A program made the position numbers and the translations under genes. Shown piece after piece: positions 1 to 6,388 of a stretch of 16,183 bases of DNA; within the stretch, counting starts at the first letter, position 1, and each line of letters begins with the position of its first letter. The notes under the pieces were generated by a model. It was not told the DNA's origin. It saw nothing but the letters and a program-made list of their open reading frames with translations, and did no database searches. The DNA is from Devosia equisanguinis (GTDB lineage: Bacteria; Pseudomonadota; Alphaproteobacteria; Rhizobiales; Devosiaceae), in the NCBI GenBank assembly GCA_945888565.1, contig CAMDAL010000040.1:1-16183 (forward strand), read 5' to 3'.

Positions 1-135
1 CTCGCGGCCATCACTCAGGATCAGCTCGACCGCCTCGTCGCCGCCTACAACGACACCCCCAGAAAATGCCTTGCCTTCCGAACCCCCACCGAGGTCTTCT
101 CAGACATCATCAACCGTGTTGCACTTCAACCGTGA
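1..135 (+). pseudogene. 3' end of IS30-family transposase (cut by window edge)
   Basis: Frame 1 reads through the left edge and ends at the tga at 133-135, giving 44 residues. Visible pieces are LDRLVAAYNDTPRKCLAFRTP followed by TEVFSDIINRVALQP. The N-x-x-PRKCL-x-F-x-TP-x-EVF block and a VALQ-type terminus are hallmarks of the C-terminal end of IS30-family DDE transposases, which cut and paste insertion sequences. The catalytic residues would lie upstream, outside the window, so it cannot be said whether the element is intact. The element end should fall within about ten bases of the stop; a REP-like palindrome starts at 143. Typed as pseudogene only because it is partial here. Confidence 0.85.
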
Positions 136-142
136 CTCCACC

Positions 143-171
143 TCCCTGCTTTCGCAGGGATGACAGCGTTG
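143..171 (+). repeat. REP-like palindrome next to the IS30 end
   Basis: The core is a hairpin with 7-base arms, TCCCTGC (143-149) and GCAGGGA (154-160), and a 4-base loop, followed by TGACAGCGTTG. All 29 bases recur identically, in the same orientation, at 15885-15913. At the far copy an inverted partner precedes it; here the partner is missing and IS30 sequence stands in its place. The remaining bases up to the ureF stop at 250 show no gene or clear terminator. Confidence 0.8.
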
Positions 172-249
172 GGGGTGTGGCTACGTCAGTGACCCACAAG
201 ACGGAGGGTCGGCGGTGTCGGGTTCGTCCGGACAGCGTGGATTGTGCAC

Positions 250-1023
250 TCATGTGGCGAACATGCGGACGTGGCGGGTGGGGCCGCGGGTGATGGCGAT
301 GTCGATCAGGGGGGTGAAGCTGGAGGGGAGGGCGTCGGGGTCGGGGGTGGTTTCGAGGAGGTCGGCGAGGGTTTTTCGCGCCTCGGTGAGGGCGCGCTGG
401 GCTTCGATGTGGCCGATGAGGCCGAGGCGGGTGGCGGCGGAGACGAGGCCGGTGACGAGGGTCCAGCCGGAGACGAGTTCGGCGGCTTCGAGGGTGAGGC
501 CGGCGTCGCGGTAGCTCAGGGCCTGGATGACGGGCAGGTGGCCAAGGCGGGGGTCGGCGGAGACCATCTGGCGATAGGTGGTGCTCAGCGGGCCGCCGAG
601 CTTGACGGCGACGCCGAGCAAGGCGCGGCCGGCGCGGTGGGAGCCTTCGCGCATTTCGGCCGAGAGGGTGGTGGCTTCCGCCAGGCGGTCGGTGGCAGCG
701 ACGGCTTCGAGGTCGTCGGTGAAGGCGCGGCGGAGCAGGATGCGGTCGGAGGTGTGCCAGCGGTGGACGAGGTGGGTGGTGATGGCGTCATCGAGTTGCT
801 GGACTCCGTCCAGCAGACCGTCGGCGGCCAGGCCCTCGATGCCCCAGGAGAAGGCGAAGCCGCCGGCGGGGTAGGCAGAGTCGCCGAGTTGCAGAAGGGC
901 GAGGGCGGTGGTGGTATCAAACACCGAGCGGTGGACGCCCCCTCCACCATGCTTCGCATGGTCCCCCTCCCCCGCTTCGCGGTGGAGGAGCAAGGCGAGG
1001 TCGGTGTTTGGGGTGAGAGTCAT
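250..1023 (-). CDS. ureF: Urease accessory protein UreF with repeat-derived N-terminal insertion
   Basis: The 257-residue product carries the UreF signature at about residues 43-71 (LLQLGDSAYPAGGFAFSWG, then a GLAADGLL run) and ends in the typical ITRGPTRHVRMFAT. UreF is a cytosolic helical protein that acts with UreD and UreG in GTP-dependent nickel insertion into urease. It is the last gene of the block fmdA, asparaginase-like, ureE, ureF. The ATG at 1023 has a plausible AAGG about 10 bases upstream. The N-terminus is odd: residues about 14-33 (EAGEGDHAKHGGGG and neighbours) are encoded by a palindromic repeat at 918-1010, present again at 1123-1173. Without it the protein would be about 225-230 residues, the usual family size. 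An in-frame GTG at 924 just after the repeat is an alternative start (224 residues) but lacks an obvious ribosome binding site. UreF identity is sure; the start is less so. Confidence 0.9.
   Translation of the reverse strand: MTLTPNTDLALLLHREAGEGDHAKHGGGGVHRSVFDTTTALALLQLGDSAYPAGGFAFSWGIEGLAADGLLDGVQQLDDAITTHLVHRWHTSDRILLRRAFTDDLEAVAATDRLAEATTLSAEMREGSHRAGRALLGVAVKLGGPLSTTYRQMVSADPRLGHLPVIQALSYRDAGLTLEAAELVSGWTLVTGLVSAATRLGLIGHIEAQRALTEARKTLADLLETTPDPDALPSSFTPLIDIAITRGPTRHVRMFAT
918..1010. repeat. Palindromic repeat inserted in the ureF 5' coding region
   Basis: A perfect 10-base inverted repeat, CAAACACCGA (918-927) and TCGGTGTTTG (1001-1010), encloses a GC-rich palindromic core. Within it, the arms ACCATGC (946-952) and GCATGGT (956-962) form a hairpin. 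The block around 937-974 matches the intergenic repeat at 1123-1158 apart from one extra base in each stem arm. The insertion keeps the ureF reading frame. The flanks 891-910 and 987-1006 are direct near-repeats matching at 16 of 20 positions. Confidence 0.75.
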
Positions 1024-1122
1024 GGTCGGGGCCTTGCGGCGCTGAGGCGCAGGCGGAAGGGGGGAGCAGCAGGCGCTGATCTGGGGCTGAATAAGTGTTC
1101 GTGCGGACGTTGTGTCTGTGCC

Positions 1123-1173
1123 GCCCCCTCCACCAGCTTCGCTGGTCCCCCTCCCCCGTTGTCACGGGGGAGG
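1123..1173. repeat. Palindromic repeat in the ureE-ureF gap
   Basis: Two hairpins stand side by side: ACCAGC (1132-1137) with GCTGGT (1141-1146), and CCTCCCCCG (1150-1158) with CGGGGGAGG (1165-1173). Bases 1123-1158 repeat the core found inside ureF. It lies in the 163-base untranslated gap between the ureE stop and the ureF ATG, where it could affect read-through or mRNA stability. No run of T follows, so it is not a classical terminator. Confidence 0.75.
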
Positions 1174-1186
1174 ACCCCCGGCGACG

Positions 1187-1648
1187 TCATGGCAGGACCT
1201 CGTCGGGTTCAACTTCGAGGACTTCGCCACTTTCGAGCAGGGGCAAAATCCTGGCGCGGTAGGTGTGCAACGGTGCGTCTAGGAGGATGTGCAGGGTTTC
1301 GCCGTCGAACCTCACGCGCCAGTGCAGGTTGCCGGCGTTCCAGCCGAGTTTGAGGGCGGCGGCCTGGTCGGTCGGCTTCAGGCGCCAGATCTCCTGTTCG
1401 CCAAAGCGGGCGATGATGGCCCGTTCCGGATCGAGAAAGAGGACGGCGCCATCGACGAGGTCCTCGTCGCGGTCGAGGCTGACGGCGCAGTCGGTGCCGC
1501 GGTCGGTGACGAGGCGGAAGCGCTTGCGGCCGGCATCGGAGGGCGGCACGAACAGAAGTTCGATGCCGTCCCGGTGCTCGAGATCGTGGATGAGGCCCGC
1601 ATAGGCCGCATCGTGGGCGGTGCCGAGGATGCCGTGGAGACGCAGCAC
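1187..1648 (-). CDS. ureE: Urease accessory protein UreE (nickel metallochaperone)
   Basis: The 153-residue protein shows a UreE layout. An N-terminal part runs into TDRGTDCAVSLDRDEDLVDG (residues 48-67), which matches the family block TDRGT-x-x-A-x-x-LPRD-x-x-L-x-DGAVL. The C-terminal domain has LGWNAGNLHWRVRF (101-114), whose H109 corresponds to the conserved metal-binding histidine of the GN-x-H motif. UreE dimers bind nickel and pass it to the UreG-UreF-UreD complex. There is no His-rich C-terminal tail. The start is a GTG at 1648, only 11 bases after the asparaginase-like stop, with an ACGGAG ribosome binding site overlapping that stop, so the genes are translationally close. Loss or gain of tail histidines varies across UreE proteins, so lack of a tail does not mean inactivity. 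Confidence 0.88.
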   Translation of the reverse strand: MLRLHGILGTAHDAAYAGLIHDLEHRDGIELLFVPPSDAGRKRFRLVTDRGTDCAVSLDRDEDLVDGAVLFLDPERAIIARFGEQEIWRLKPTDQAAALKLGWNAGNLHWRVRFDGETLHILLDAPLHTYRARILPLLESGEVLEVEPDEVLP

Positions 1649-1659
1649 GTTGAGCTCCG

Positions 1660-3330
1660 TCAGTGGGTGTGGAACACGGCCTGGTAGTTCGCGAGCGCCG
1701 CCTTCAGCGCCTCGAACTCGGCCGGGGTGGGGTTGGATGGGTCGGCGGCGACGGGGAGGGCGCCGAACTTCATCAGGCAGGCCATCAGCAGCAGGCGCGC
1801 CTTGGTGGAGGTGAGGTTGCTGCCAGCGATGGTGTAGGGCTCGGGGTCGGAGAAGCCTTCGGGGTAGCCGCGGCCGGTGCGGGCGACGGGGATGCCCATG
1901 AAGCTGGCCTCGCGCAGCATCTGGCCGCGCAGTTCGGAGGTGATGTTGCCGTAGGGCACGAGGCCTTCGATGACGAAGCCGCCGAGCCGCTTGCCACTGA
2001 GCTTGTGCTTGATCAGGTAGGCGAGATCATCCTCGGCGGTGGGATCGTCGCCGAACTGGTCGGCGAAGTAGCCGCCTTCCTTGATGATCGAGACGGACGG
2101 GATGGCGTCGGCAAGGAGGTGGCCGAGGCCGTTCTTGATGGGCACCGAGTACGTGACGGCCTTGCCGTCGACGAGCTTGGTGCCGGTGACGGAGTTGGGG
2201 AGCTTCGTCAGGTTCACGTCGGACGATGAGGTGTGCTTGTAGGCCGGGACGTACATCATGTACGGCGCGCCCATGTGGGTGACCTGGCCGAGGATGCCGC
2301 CATGGCCGCCGGTGGCGACGTAGCCGCCGGGGCGGGCATCGACCTTGGCGACTTCGCGGGCGGCGAAGAACTGCTGTTCCTGGATGACCACGGTGCCGGC
2401 GCGGTTGCCGCCCTTGCCGTCCTTCCAGATGCCACTCTCGATGTAGGTGACGCTGTCGACGATGTTGGCGGGGCCGTCGTTGGAGATCTGGCCCTGCGGA
2501 CGCTGCGCGGCGTTGCAGGCGATGGGCAGGTCGGTGTCGATGAGCAGGTTGAACCAGTATGCGGTTTCCTCGACCTGCGGGGAGCCTTGGGTCCAGATGG
2601 CGCCGTCGTATTTGCCGGAGGACATCACCGACTGCACGTCGTTGGTGATCTTGGCGAGCAGCGGGCGGGGCGGCGACTTGGCGAGGTGCCAGGGCTTGTA
2701 GGCGAAGAAATCGTGGCCGAGGCGTTCGGCCGGGGTGTCGCCGTCGCCGGTATCGGCGCGGCTGTCGTGCGGCAGGCCCTTGGTGAAGCCGCCCGGCGGG
2801 GCGACGCGGTAGAAATCGACCTCGGCACGGCCGCCGATCTGGTTGACCTTGCCGTTGGCGTCGATCGAGAGGCGGTCGATTTCCTCGAAGCTGCGTGAGC
2901 CATCGGGGAAAAAGCCCTGCCGGGACACGGGGCTGCCGGGGTAAGTGGCCTCCTCCTCCCAGGGTTTGCCGTCGGCCTGCAGCGCCATGTAGGGCAGGGG
3001 GTAGAGGCCGTCCTCGGGCTTCAGCTCGATTTCGTAGACGGGCTTGTCGGCGTCGGAGGTTTTCGTTTTCGAGAAGCTGCCGTCGGGGGCGAGCCAGCCG
3101 TCGGGGGCGCCGTAGAGCTCGGCGGTGTCGGCTTCGAGCGGGTGGGCGGAGAACTGCTCGACATAGACCTTCACCGGCGCGGCGAGGCGCTGGGCGCGCA
3201 GCGGGTCGAAGTCGCCGGGGAGCGGCGGCAGGCCGGCCTTTTCGCGGGCCTTGTTGGAGGTCACCAGCGGCGGGGTGTTCTGGATGGTGGCGGTGGGGCC
3301 GGCGAGGTGGGCGATGCGGAGCTTGGTCAT
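1660..3330 (-). CDS. Divergent, long asparaginase/glutaminase-superfamily protein
   Basis: This 556-residue protein is far longer than ordinary L-asparaginases (about 330-350). Family blocks seen: an N-terminal strand with GPTATIQNTPPLVTSNKA (11-28); TQGSPQVEETAYWFNL (247-262), aligning with the family THGTDT-x-EETA block; NDGPANIVDSV (284-294) for SADGP-x-NL-x-NAV; FFAAREVAKV (321-330) for the FAAREVTKT block; and a C-terminal domain with GFVIEGLVPYGN (451-462), GIPVARTGRGYP (479-490) and LTSTKARLLLMACL (506-519). Residues about 40-205 form a large insertion of unknown role. The catalytic Thr-Asp pair of the second motif reads Ser250-Pro251, while the Lys equivalent (K329) is kept, so activity on asparagine is doubtful. 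Its ATG overlaps the fmdA stop by four bases (ATGA). No signal peptide is seen, so it is probably cytosolic. Fold assignment is firm; substrate is unknown. Confidence 0.8.
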   Translation of the reverse strand: MTKLRIAHLAGPTATIQNTPPLVTSNKAREKAGLPPLPGDFDPLRAQRLAAPVKVYVEQFSAHPLEADTAELYGAPDGWLAPDGSFSKTKTSDADKPVYEIELKPEDGLYPLPYMALQADGKPWEEEATYPGSPVSRQGFFPDGSRSFEEIDRLSIDANGKVNQIGGRAEVDFYRVAPPGGFTKGLPHDSRADTGDGDTPAERLGHDFFAYKPWHLAKSPPRPLLAKITNDVQSVMSSGKYDGAIWTQGSPQVEETAYWFNLLIDTDLPIACNAAQRPQGQISNDGPANIVDSVTYIESGIWKDGKGGNRAGTVVIQEQQFFAAREVAKVDARPGGYVATGGHGGILGQVTHMGAPYMMYVPAYKHTSSSDVNLTKLPNSVTGTKLVDGKAVTYSVPIKNGLGHLLADAIPSVSIIKEGGYFADQFGDDPTAEDDLAYLIKHKLSGKRLGGFVIEGLVPYGNITSELRGQMLREASFMGIPVARTGRGYPEGFSDPEPYTIAGSNLTSTKARLLLMACLMKFGALPVAADPSNPTPAEFEALKAALANYQAVFHTH

Positions 3331-4265
3331 TTCGCGAAGTTCTTCTTTTCCATCATCATGTGGACGCCCTTGTTGCCGTTCACCGTCTGGGTGACGTGCG
3401 GGTCGCCGGCGAGGCTGCAGAGCATGTAGGCTTCGGCGTGGGTGAGGCCGGCCTTCTCCCCGAGCAGCGCGATCATCTCGCGGAGCGCCGTGACCGAGCA
3501 GGTGTCGAGGTCGGGGTCCATGCCCATGGTGATATGGTGGGTTGGGGTTTCGGCGCGCGGCCAGGTGAAGGTGAGGTCGTCGCGGACGATGAACTCAAAG
3601 ACGCCGCGGAGGGCGGTCTCGATGGCGGTGACGCAGACTTCGCCGTCGCCCTGGCAGCCGTGACCGTCGCCGCAGCTGAACATGCCGCCTTCGGTGAAGA
3701 CGGGGATGTAGAGGGTGGAGCCGGCGACGAGCTCCTTGTTGTCGAGGTTGCCGCACATCGATTGCGGGGCGATCGAGCTGAGGCGGCCCCAGCCCTTGGG
3801 CGGGGCGAGGCCCATGACGCCGAAGAACGGGGCCAACGGGAGTTCGAGGCCCCAGGGCATGATGCCGACGTTGCGCGCCTGGTCGATGGCGATGTTGTTG
3901 TAGACCATCTCGTCGTAGTCGTGCGGGAGCGTTCCCATCTTCGGGATGATGACGTTGAAGCCCCAGTCCTGGATGACCTGGACATCCTTTATGCGGACTT
4001 CGAGCACGTTGCCGGGCTTGGCGCCCTCGACATAGACCGGGCCGGTGAGGATGTGCGGGCCCTCGGGCTTCACCCCGGCGATGATGTCGTCGAGGGCGGG
4101 CGGGATGTGGAACCTGTCGCGCGGGGGGAGGAAGGCGGGACCGCCGGTGACGGTGTCGATGGTGACGGTGTCACCCGACTTCACGGTGAGGGCGGGCTTC
4201 AGGGTGGCGTCGAAATAGCCCCAGTGGACGGTTTCGACGCTGGGCATGAGGTGATGTGTCGCCAC
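3327..4265 (-). CDS. Acetamidase/formamidase family protein (FmdA-like)
   Basis: The 312-residue protein matches the FmdA/AmdA family over its whole length. It has GPVYVEGAKPGNVLEV (75-90), PFFGVMGLAP (146-155), CGNLDNKEL (171-179), the hallmark CGDGHGCQGDGEVC (198-211), THHITMG (242-248) and SLAGDPHVTQ (284-293). Members hydrolyse formamide or short amides to the acid plus ammonia; known structures bind a metal ion. The hallmark block here carries cysteines at 198, 204 and 211, whereas many relatives as I recall them read SVGDGHAAQGDGEVC; this could alter metal binding. The start is a GTG at 4265 with AGGGGA five bases upstream; a later ATG at 4247 has no ribosome binding site. It heads the block with the asparaginase-like gene, ureE and ureF, behind a possible promoter at 4346. 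The exact substrate cannot be told. Confidence 0.88.
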   Translation of the reverse strand: MATHHLMPSVETVHWGYFDATLKPALTVKSGDTVTIDTVTGGPAFLPPRDRFHIPPALDDIIAGVKPEGPHILTGPVYVEGAKPGNVLEVRIKDVQVIQDWGFNVIIPKMGTLPHDYDEMVYNNIAIDQARNVGIMPWGLELPLAPFFGVMGLAPPKGWGRLSSIAPQSMCGNLDNKELVAGSTLYIPVFTEGGMFSCGDGHGCQGDGEVCVTAIETALRGVFEFIVRDDLTFTWPRAETPTHHITMGMDPDLDTCSVTALREMIALLGEKAGLTHAEAYMLCSLAGDPHVTQTVNGNKGVHMMMEKKNFAK

Positions 4266-4270
4266 TGTTG

Positions 4271-4276
4271 TCCCCT
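4271..4276 (-). promoter_or_regulatory. Ribosome binding site fixing the GTG start of fmdA
   Basis: On the minus strand AGGGGA lies five bases before the GTG at 4265. No such site precedes the in-frame ATG at 4247, so the GTG is preferred. Confidence 0.6.
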
Positions 4277-4345
4277 AGAAAAATCGGCGCCCTGCAGACC
4301 GCAATCGGCCGTTCGGCTTGCCCTCAGAACTTCGCGCAGCTCAGC

Positions 4346-4351
4346 ATTATA
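4346..4351 (-). promoter_or_regulatory. Candidate -10 element for the fmdA-ureF block
   Basis: The minus strand reads a perfect TATAAT here, in an AT-rich island within otherwise GC-rich DNA, between the eamA stop (4376) and fmdA start (4265). The hexamer 17 bases upstream (ATAGCA) matches TTGACA at only three positions, so the promoter is weak or activator-dependent if real. Transcription would start near 4339 and give a leader of about 75 bases. Confidence 0.35.
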
Positions 4352-4375
4352 GTCAACAATTCAATTACTGCTATT

Positions 4376-5275
4376 TCAAGCAATCTTCTCCGCTACAAGC
4401 GCCGCGGCGTTCCGGGCGTTGGAGCGGATGACGTAGAACGTGGTGGCGACGACGATCGCCATGCCGACCAGCAGCGTCGGCTCGAGGTGCTCCTCGAAGA
4501 ACACCAGTCCGGCCAGTGACAACAGTACGAGACGGAGAAAATCGAGCGGCGCCAGGCGAGCCGCCTCGGCATGCCGATAGGCTGCCACGAAGGTCCAGTG
4601 GCCGGCAGTGCTGACAAGGCCGATCAACAGCAGCAGGAGCCACTCGGTGAGGGTCGGCATCTGCCAGGTGAGCAACATTGGCACAATCAGGACGGGGACG
4701 ACGAGCATGCCCTGATAGGTCAGAACAGTGCTGATCGTTTCGGACGGGAGAAAGGCCCGGACGGTCAGGATGGTGCCGGCCGTGACGACGGCGCCGCCGA
4801 CGGCGATCAGCACGTAGAAGAGTTCGCCGCCTTCGCGGGGGCTCAGCATGATGATCACGCCGGCGAGCCCGATGATGGTTGCCGCCCAGGTTCTCAAGTC
4901 GACCTTCTCCTTGAGGAAGATCGAGGCGCCCATGGTGACAAACAGCACAGCCGAAAAACTGATGGCGCTGGCAAGGGCCAGCGGCAGGTAGATGAAACTG
5001 ACATAGATGGCGAGGGTAGAAGCCAGGGCCAGCGCGGATCGCCAGACCTGCAGCCTCAGGTTGGAGGTGTGCAGCAGCGTCCCGATATTGGGTCCGACAA
5101 CCAGCAGGATGATGACCTGCATGATCACCTGCCGCACAACGACCACGGTGAACACCGAGACCCCGGTCCCCACGAGGCGGATCAGAATGAGCAGGACCGT
5201 GAAAATCAGCACGGAGGCGATCATCAACCAGGTCCCCTTCAGCATAGGGGAGCTGGACTTCCAGAATTCGACCAT
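4376..5275 (-). CDS. EamA/DMT-superfamily membrane transporter
   Basis: The 299-residue protein is almost wholly hydrophobic, with about ten membrane-spanning stretches in two halves (about residues 15-145 and 157-288), the duplicated EamA layout. Typical features are the LASAISFSAVLFVTMGASIF segment followed by LKEKVDLRTW near 100-130 and the paired GHWTFVAAYRHAEAARLAPL segment with FFEEHLEPTLLVGMA in the second half. Such proteins sit in the inner membrane and usually export metabolites or amino acids, sometimes importing them. The ATG at 5275 lies 30 bases past the stop of the upstream ATPase gene, so it is probably transcribed with the ABC importer. The upstream sequence has only a weak AGGCG-type binding site. 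Substrate is unknown; export of a degradation product is an inference from context. Confidence 0.85.
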   Translation of the reverse strand: MVEFWKSSSPMLKGTWLMIASVLIFTVLLILIRLVGTGVSVFTVVVVRQVIMQVIILLVVGPNIGTLLHTSNLRLQVWRSALALASTLAIYVSFIYLPLALASAISFSAVLFVTMGASIFLKEKVDLRTWAATIIGLAGVIIMLSPREGGELFYVLIAVGGAVVTAGTILTVRAFLPSETISTVLTYQGMLVVPVLIVPMLLTWQMPTLTEWLLLLLIGLVSTAGHWTFVAAYRHAEAARLAPLDFLRLVLLSLAGLVFFEEHLEPTLLVGMAIVVATTFYVIRSNARNAAALVAEKIA

Positions 5276-5305
5276 GATGATGCGCCTAGCAGCTACTGAC
5301 GAGCA

Positions 5306-6388
5306 TCATGCGGACAGCAGATCGGGTGATGGGCGGGCCATAGCCTCATCGAACATCAGCAACCCGCCCATGACGCGCACTTTCGAGCAGCGCGCCATAT
5401 GGCCACGGCCATCACTGATCGGATCGGGCATGGCCGCGAGGCATTCGGGGCCGGCGTATTTGCAGCGGGGCGCGAAGCTGCAGCCATCGGGGAGGGCGCG
5501 GAGGTCGGGCGGGGTGCCGGCGATGGTGTCGAGCGGGGCGCTGCGATCCTGGTCCTTGATGGTCGAACTCAGCATGGCGCGGGTATAGGGGTGCTCGGGA
5601 TGCATCAGCACGTCGCGGGCATTGCCGTATTCGATGATGCGGCCCGCATACATGACGGCGACCTTGTCGGCGATCTGGGCGGCGACGCCGAGATCGTGGG
5701 TGACGAAGATCATCGACATGCCCATCTCGCGCTGCAGCTTGCGCAGCAGCACCAGCACCTGGATCTGCACCGAGGCGTCGAGGGCGGTGGTGGGTTCGTC
5801 GGCAAGCAGCAGGCTGGGGCGGCAGCTCAGCGCGACGGCGATCATGGCGCGCTGGCGGAGGCCGCCGGAGAGCTCGTGCGGGTAGGCCTTAAGGCGGCGC
5901 TCGGGCGAGGGGACGCGGACCAGCTCGAGCAGCTCGAGGGCGCGCTTCCAGCCGGCGTCGCGGTCGACCTTCTCGTGCCGCATCACCGTTTCGGCTATCT
6001 GGTCGCCGATGGTGTAGAGCGGATCGAGGGCGGTCATCGGCTCCTGGAAGATCATCGAGATGGTGGAGCCGCGCAGCTCCGACATCCGCTTTTCGGTGAC
6101 CTTCATGATGTCGTGCTCGCCGACGCGCATCTCGCCGGTCATGCGGGTGCGCTTCTTGGCGTGGAGCTGCAGCAGCGAGCGCATCATCACAGACTTGCCG
6201 GAGCCGGATTCGCCGATGACGCAGAGGACTTCGCCCTTCTTGAGCTCGAAGGAGACGCCGTTGACGGCCTTGACGGTGGCTTCGCGGGAGACGAAGCGGA
6301 CTTCGAGGTCCTTCACCTTGACGTACGCCTCGGGCGTCTCGGACTGGGCCTCGACGAGGGACAGATCGGGGGAGCGCATCTCGTTCAT
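5306..6388 (-). CDS. Dipeptide/oligopeptide ABC transporter ATP-binding protein (DppD/OppD type)
   Basis: The 360-residue ATPase has Walker A GESGSGKS (59-66), Q-loop Q115, signature LSGGLRQR (173-180), Walker B LLLADEP (193-199) and the switch histidine H231. The C-terminal oligopeptide-transporter extension carries cysteines at 303, 309, 316 and 334, the pattern linked in related transporters to an iron-sulfur cluster. It powers import in the cytoplasm as a heterodimer with the neighbouring ATPase. The chosen ATG at 6388 overlaps the upstream stop as ATGA and has AAGGAG seven bases before it; the open frame extends 52 codons further upstream but those encode Arg-rich non-family sequence. 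It is the fifth gene of the importer block. Confidence 0.92.
   Translation of the reverse strand: MNEMRSPDLSLVEAQSETPEAYVKVKDLEVRFVSREATVKAVNGVSFELKKGEVLCVIGESGSGKSVMMRSLLQLHAKKRTRMTGEMRVGEHDIMKVTEKRMSELRGSTISMIFQEPMTALDPLYTIGDQIAETVMRHEKVDRDAGWKRALELLELVRVPSPERRLKAYPHELSGGLRQRAMIAVALSCRPSLLLADEPTTALDASVQIQVLVLLRKLQREMGMSMIFVTHDLGVAAQIADKVAVMYAGRIIEYGNARDVLMHPEHPYTRAMLSSTIKDQDRSAPLDTIAGTPPDLRALPDGCSFAPRCKYAGPECLAAMPDPISDGRGHMARCSKVRVMGGLLMFDEAMARPSPDLLSA

Noticed and set aside
244..1353. Long plus-strand open frame across ureF and ureE
   Set aside because: Gly/Ala/Glu-rich antisense shadow of well-recognised minus-strand genes in GC-rich DNA; no family features.
2895..4352. 485-codon plus-strand frame over the FmdA-like and asparaginase-like genes
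   Set aside because: Arg/Gly/Asp-rich shadow frame; the minus strand encodes complete known families.
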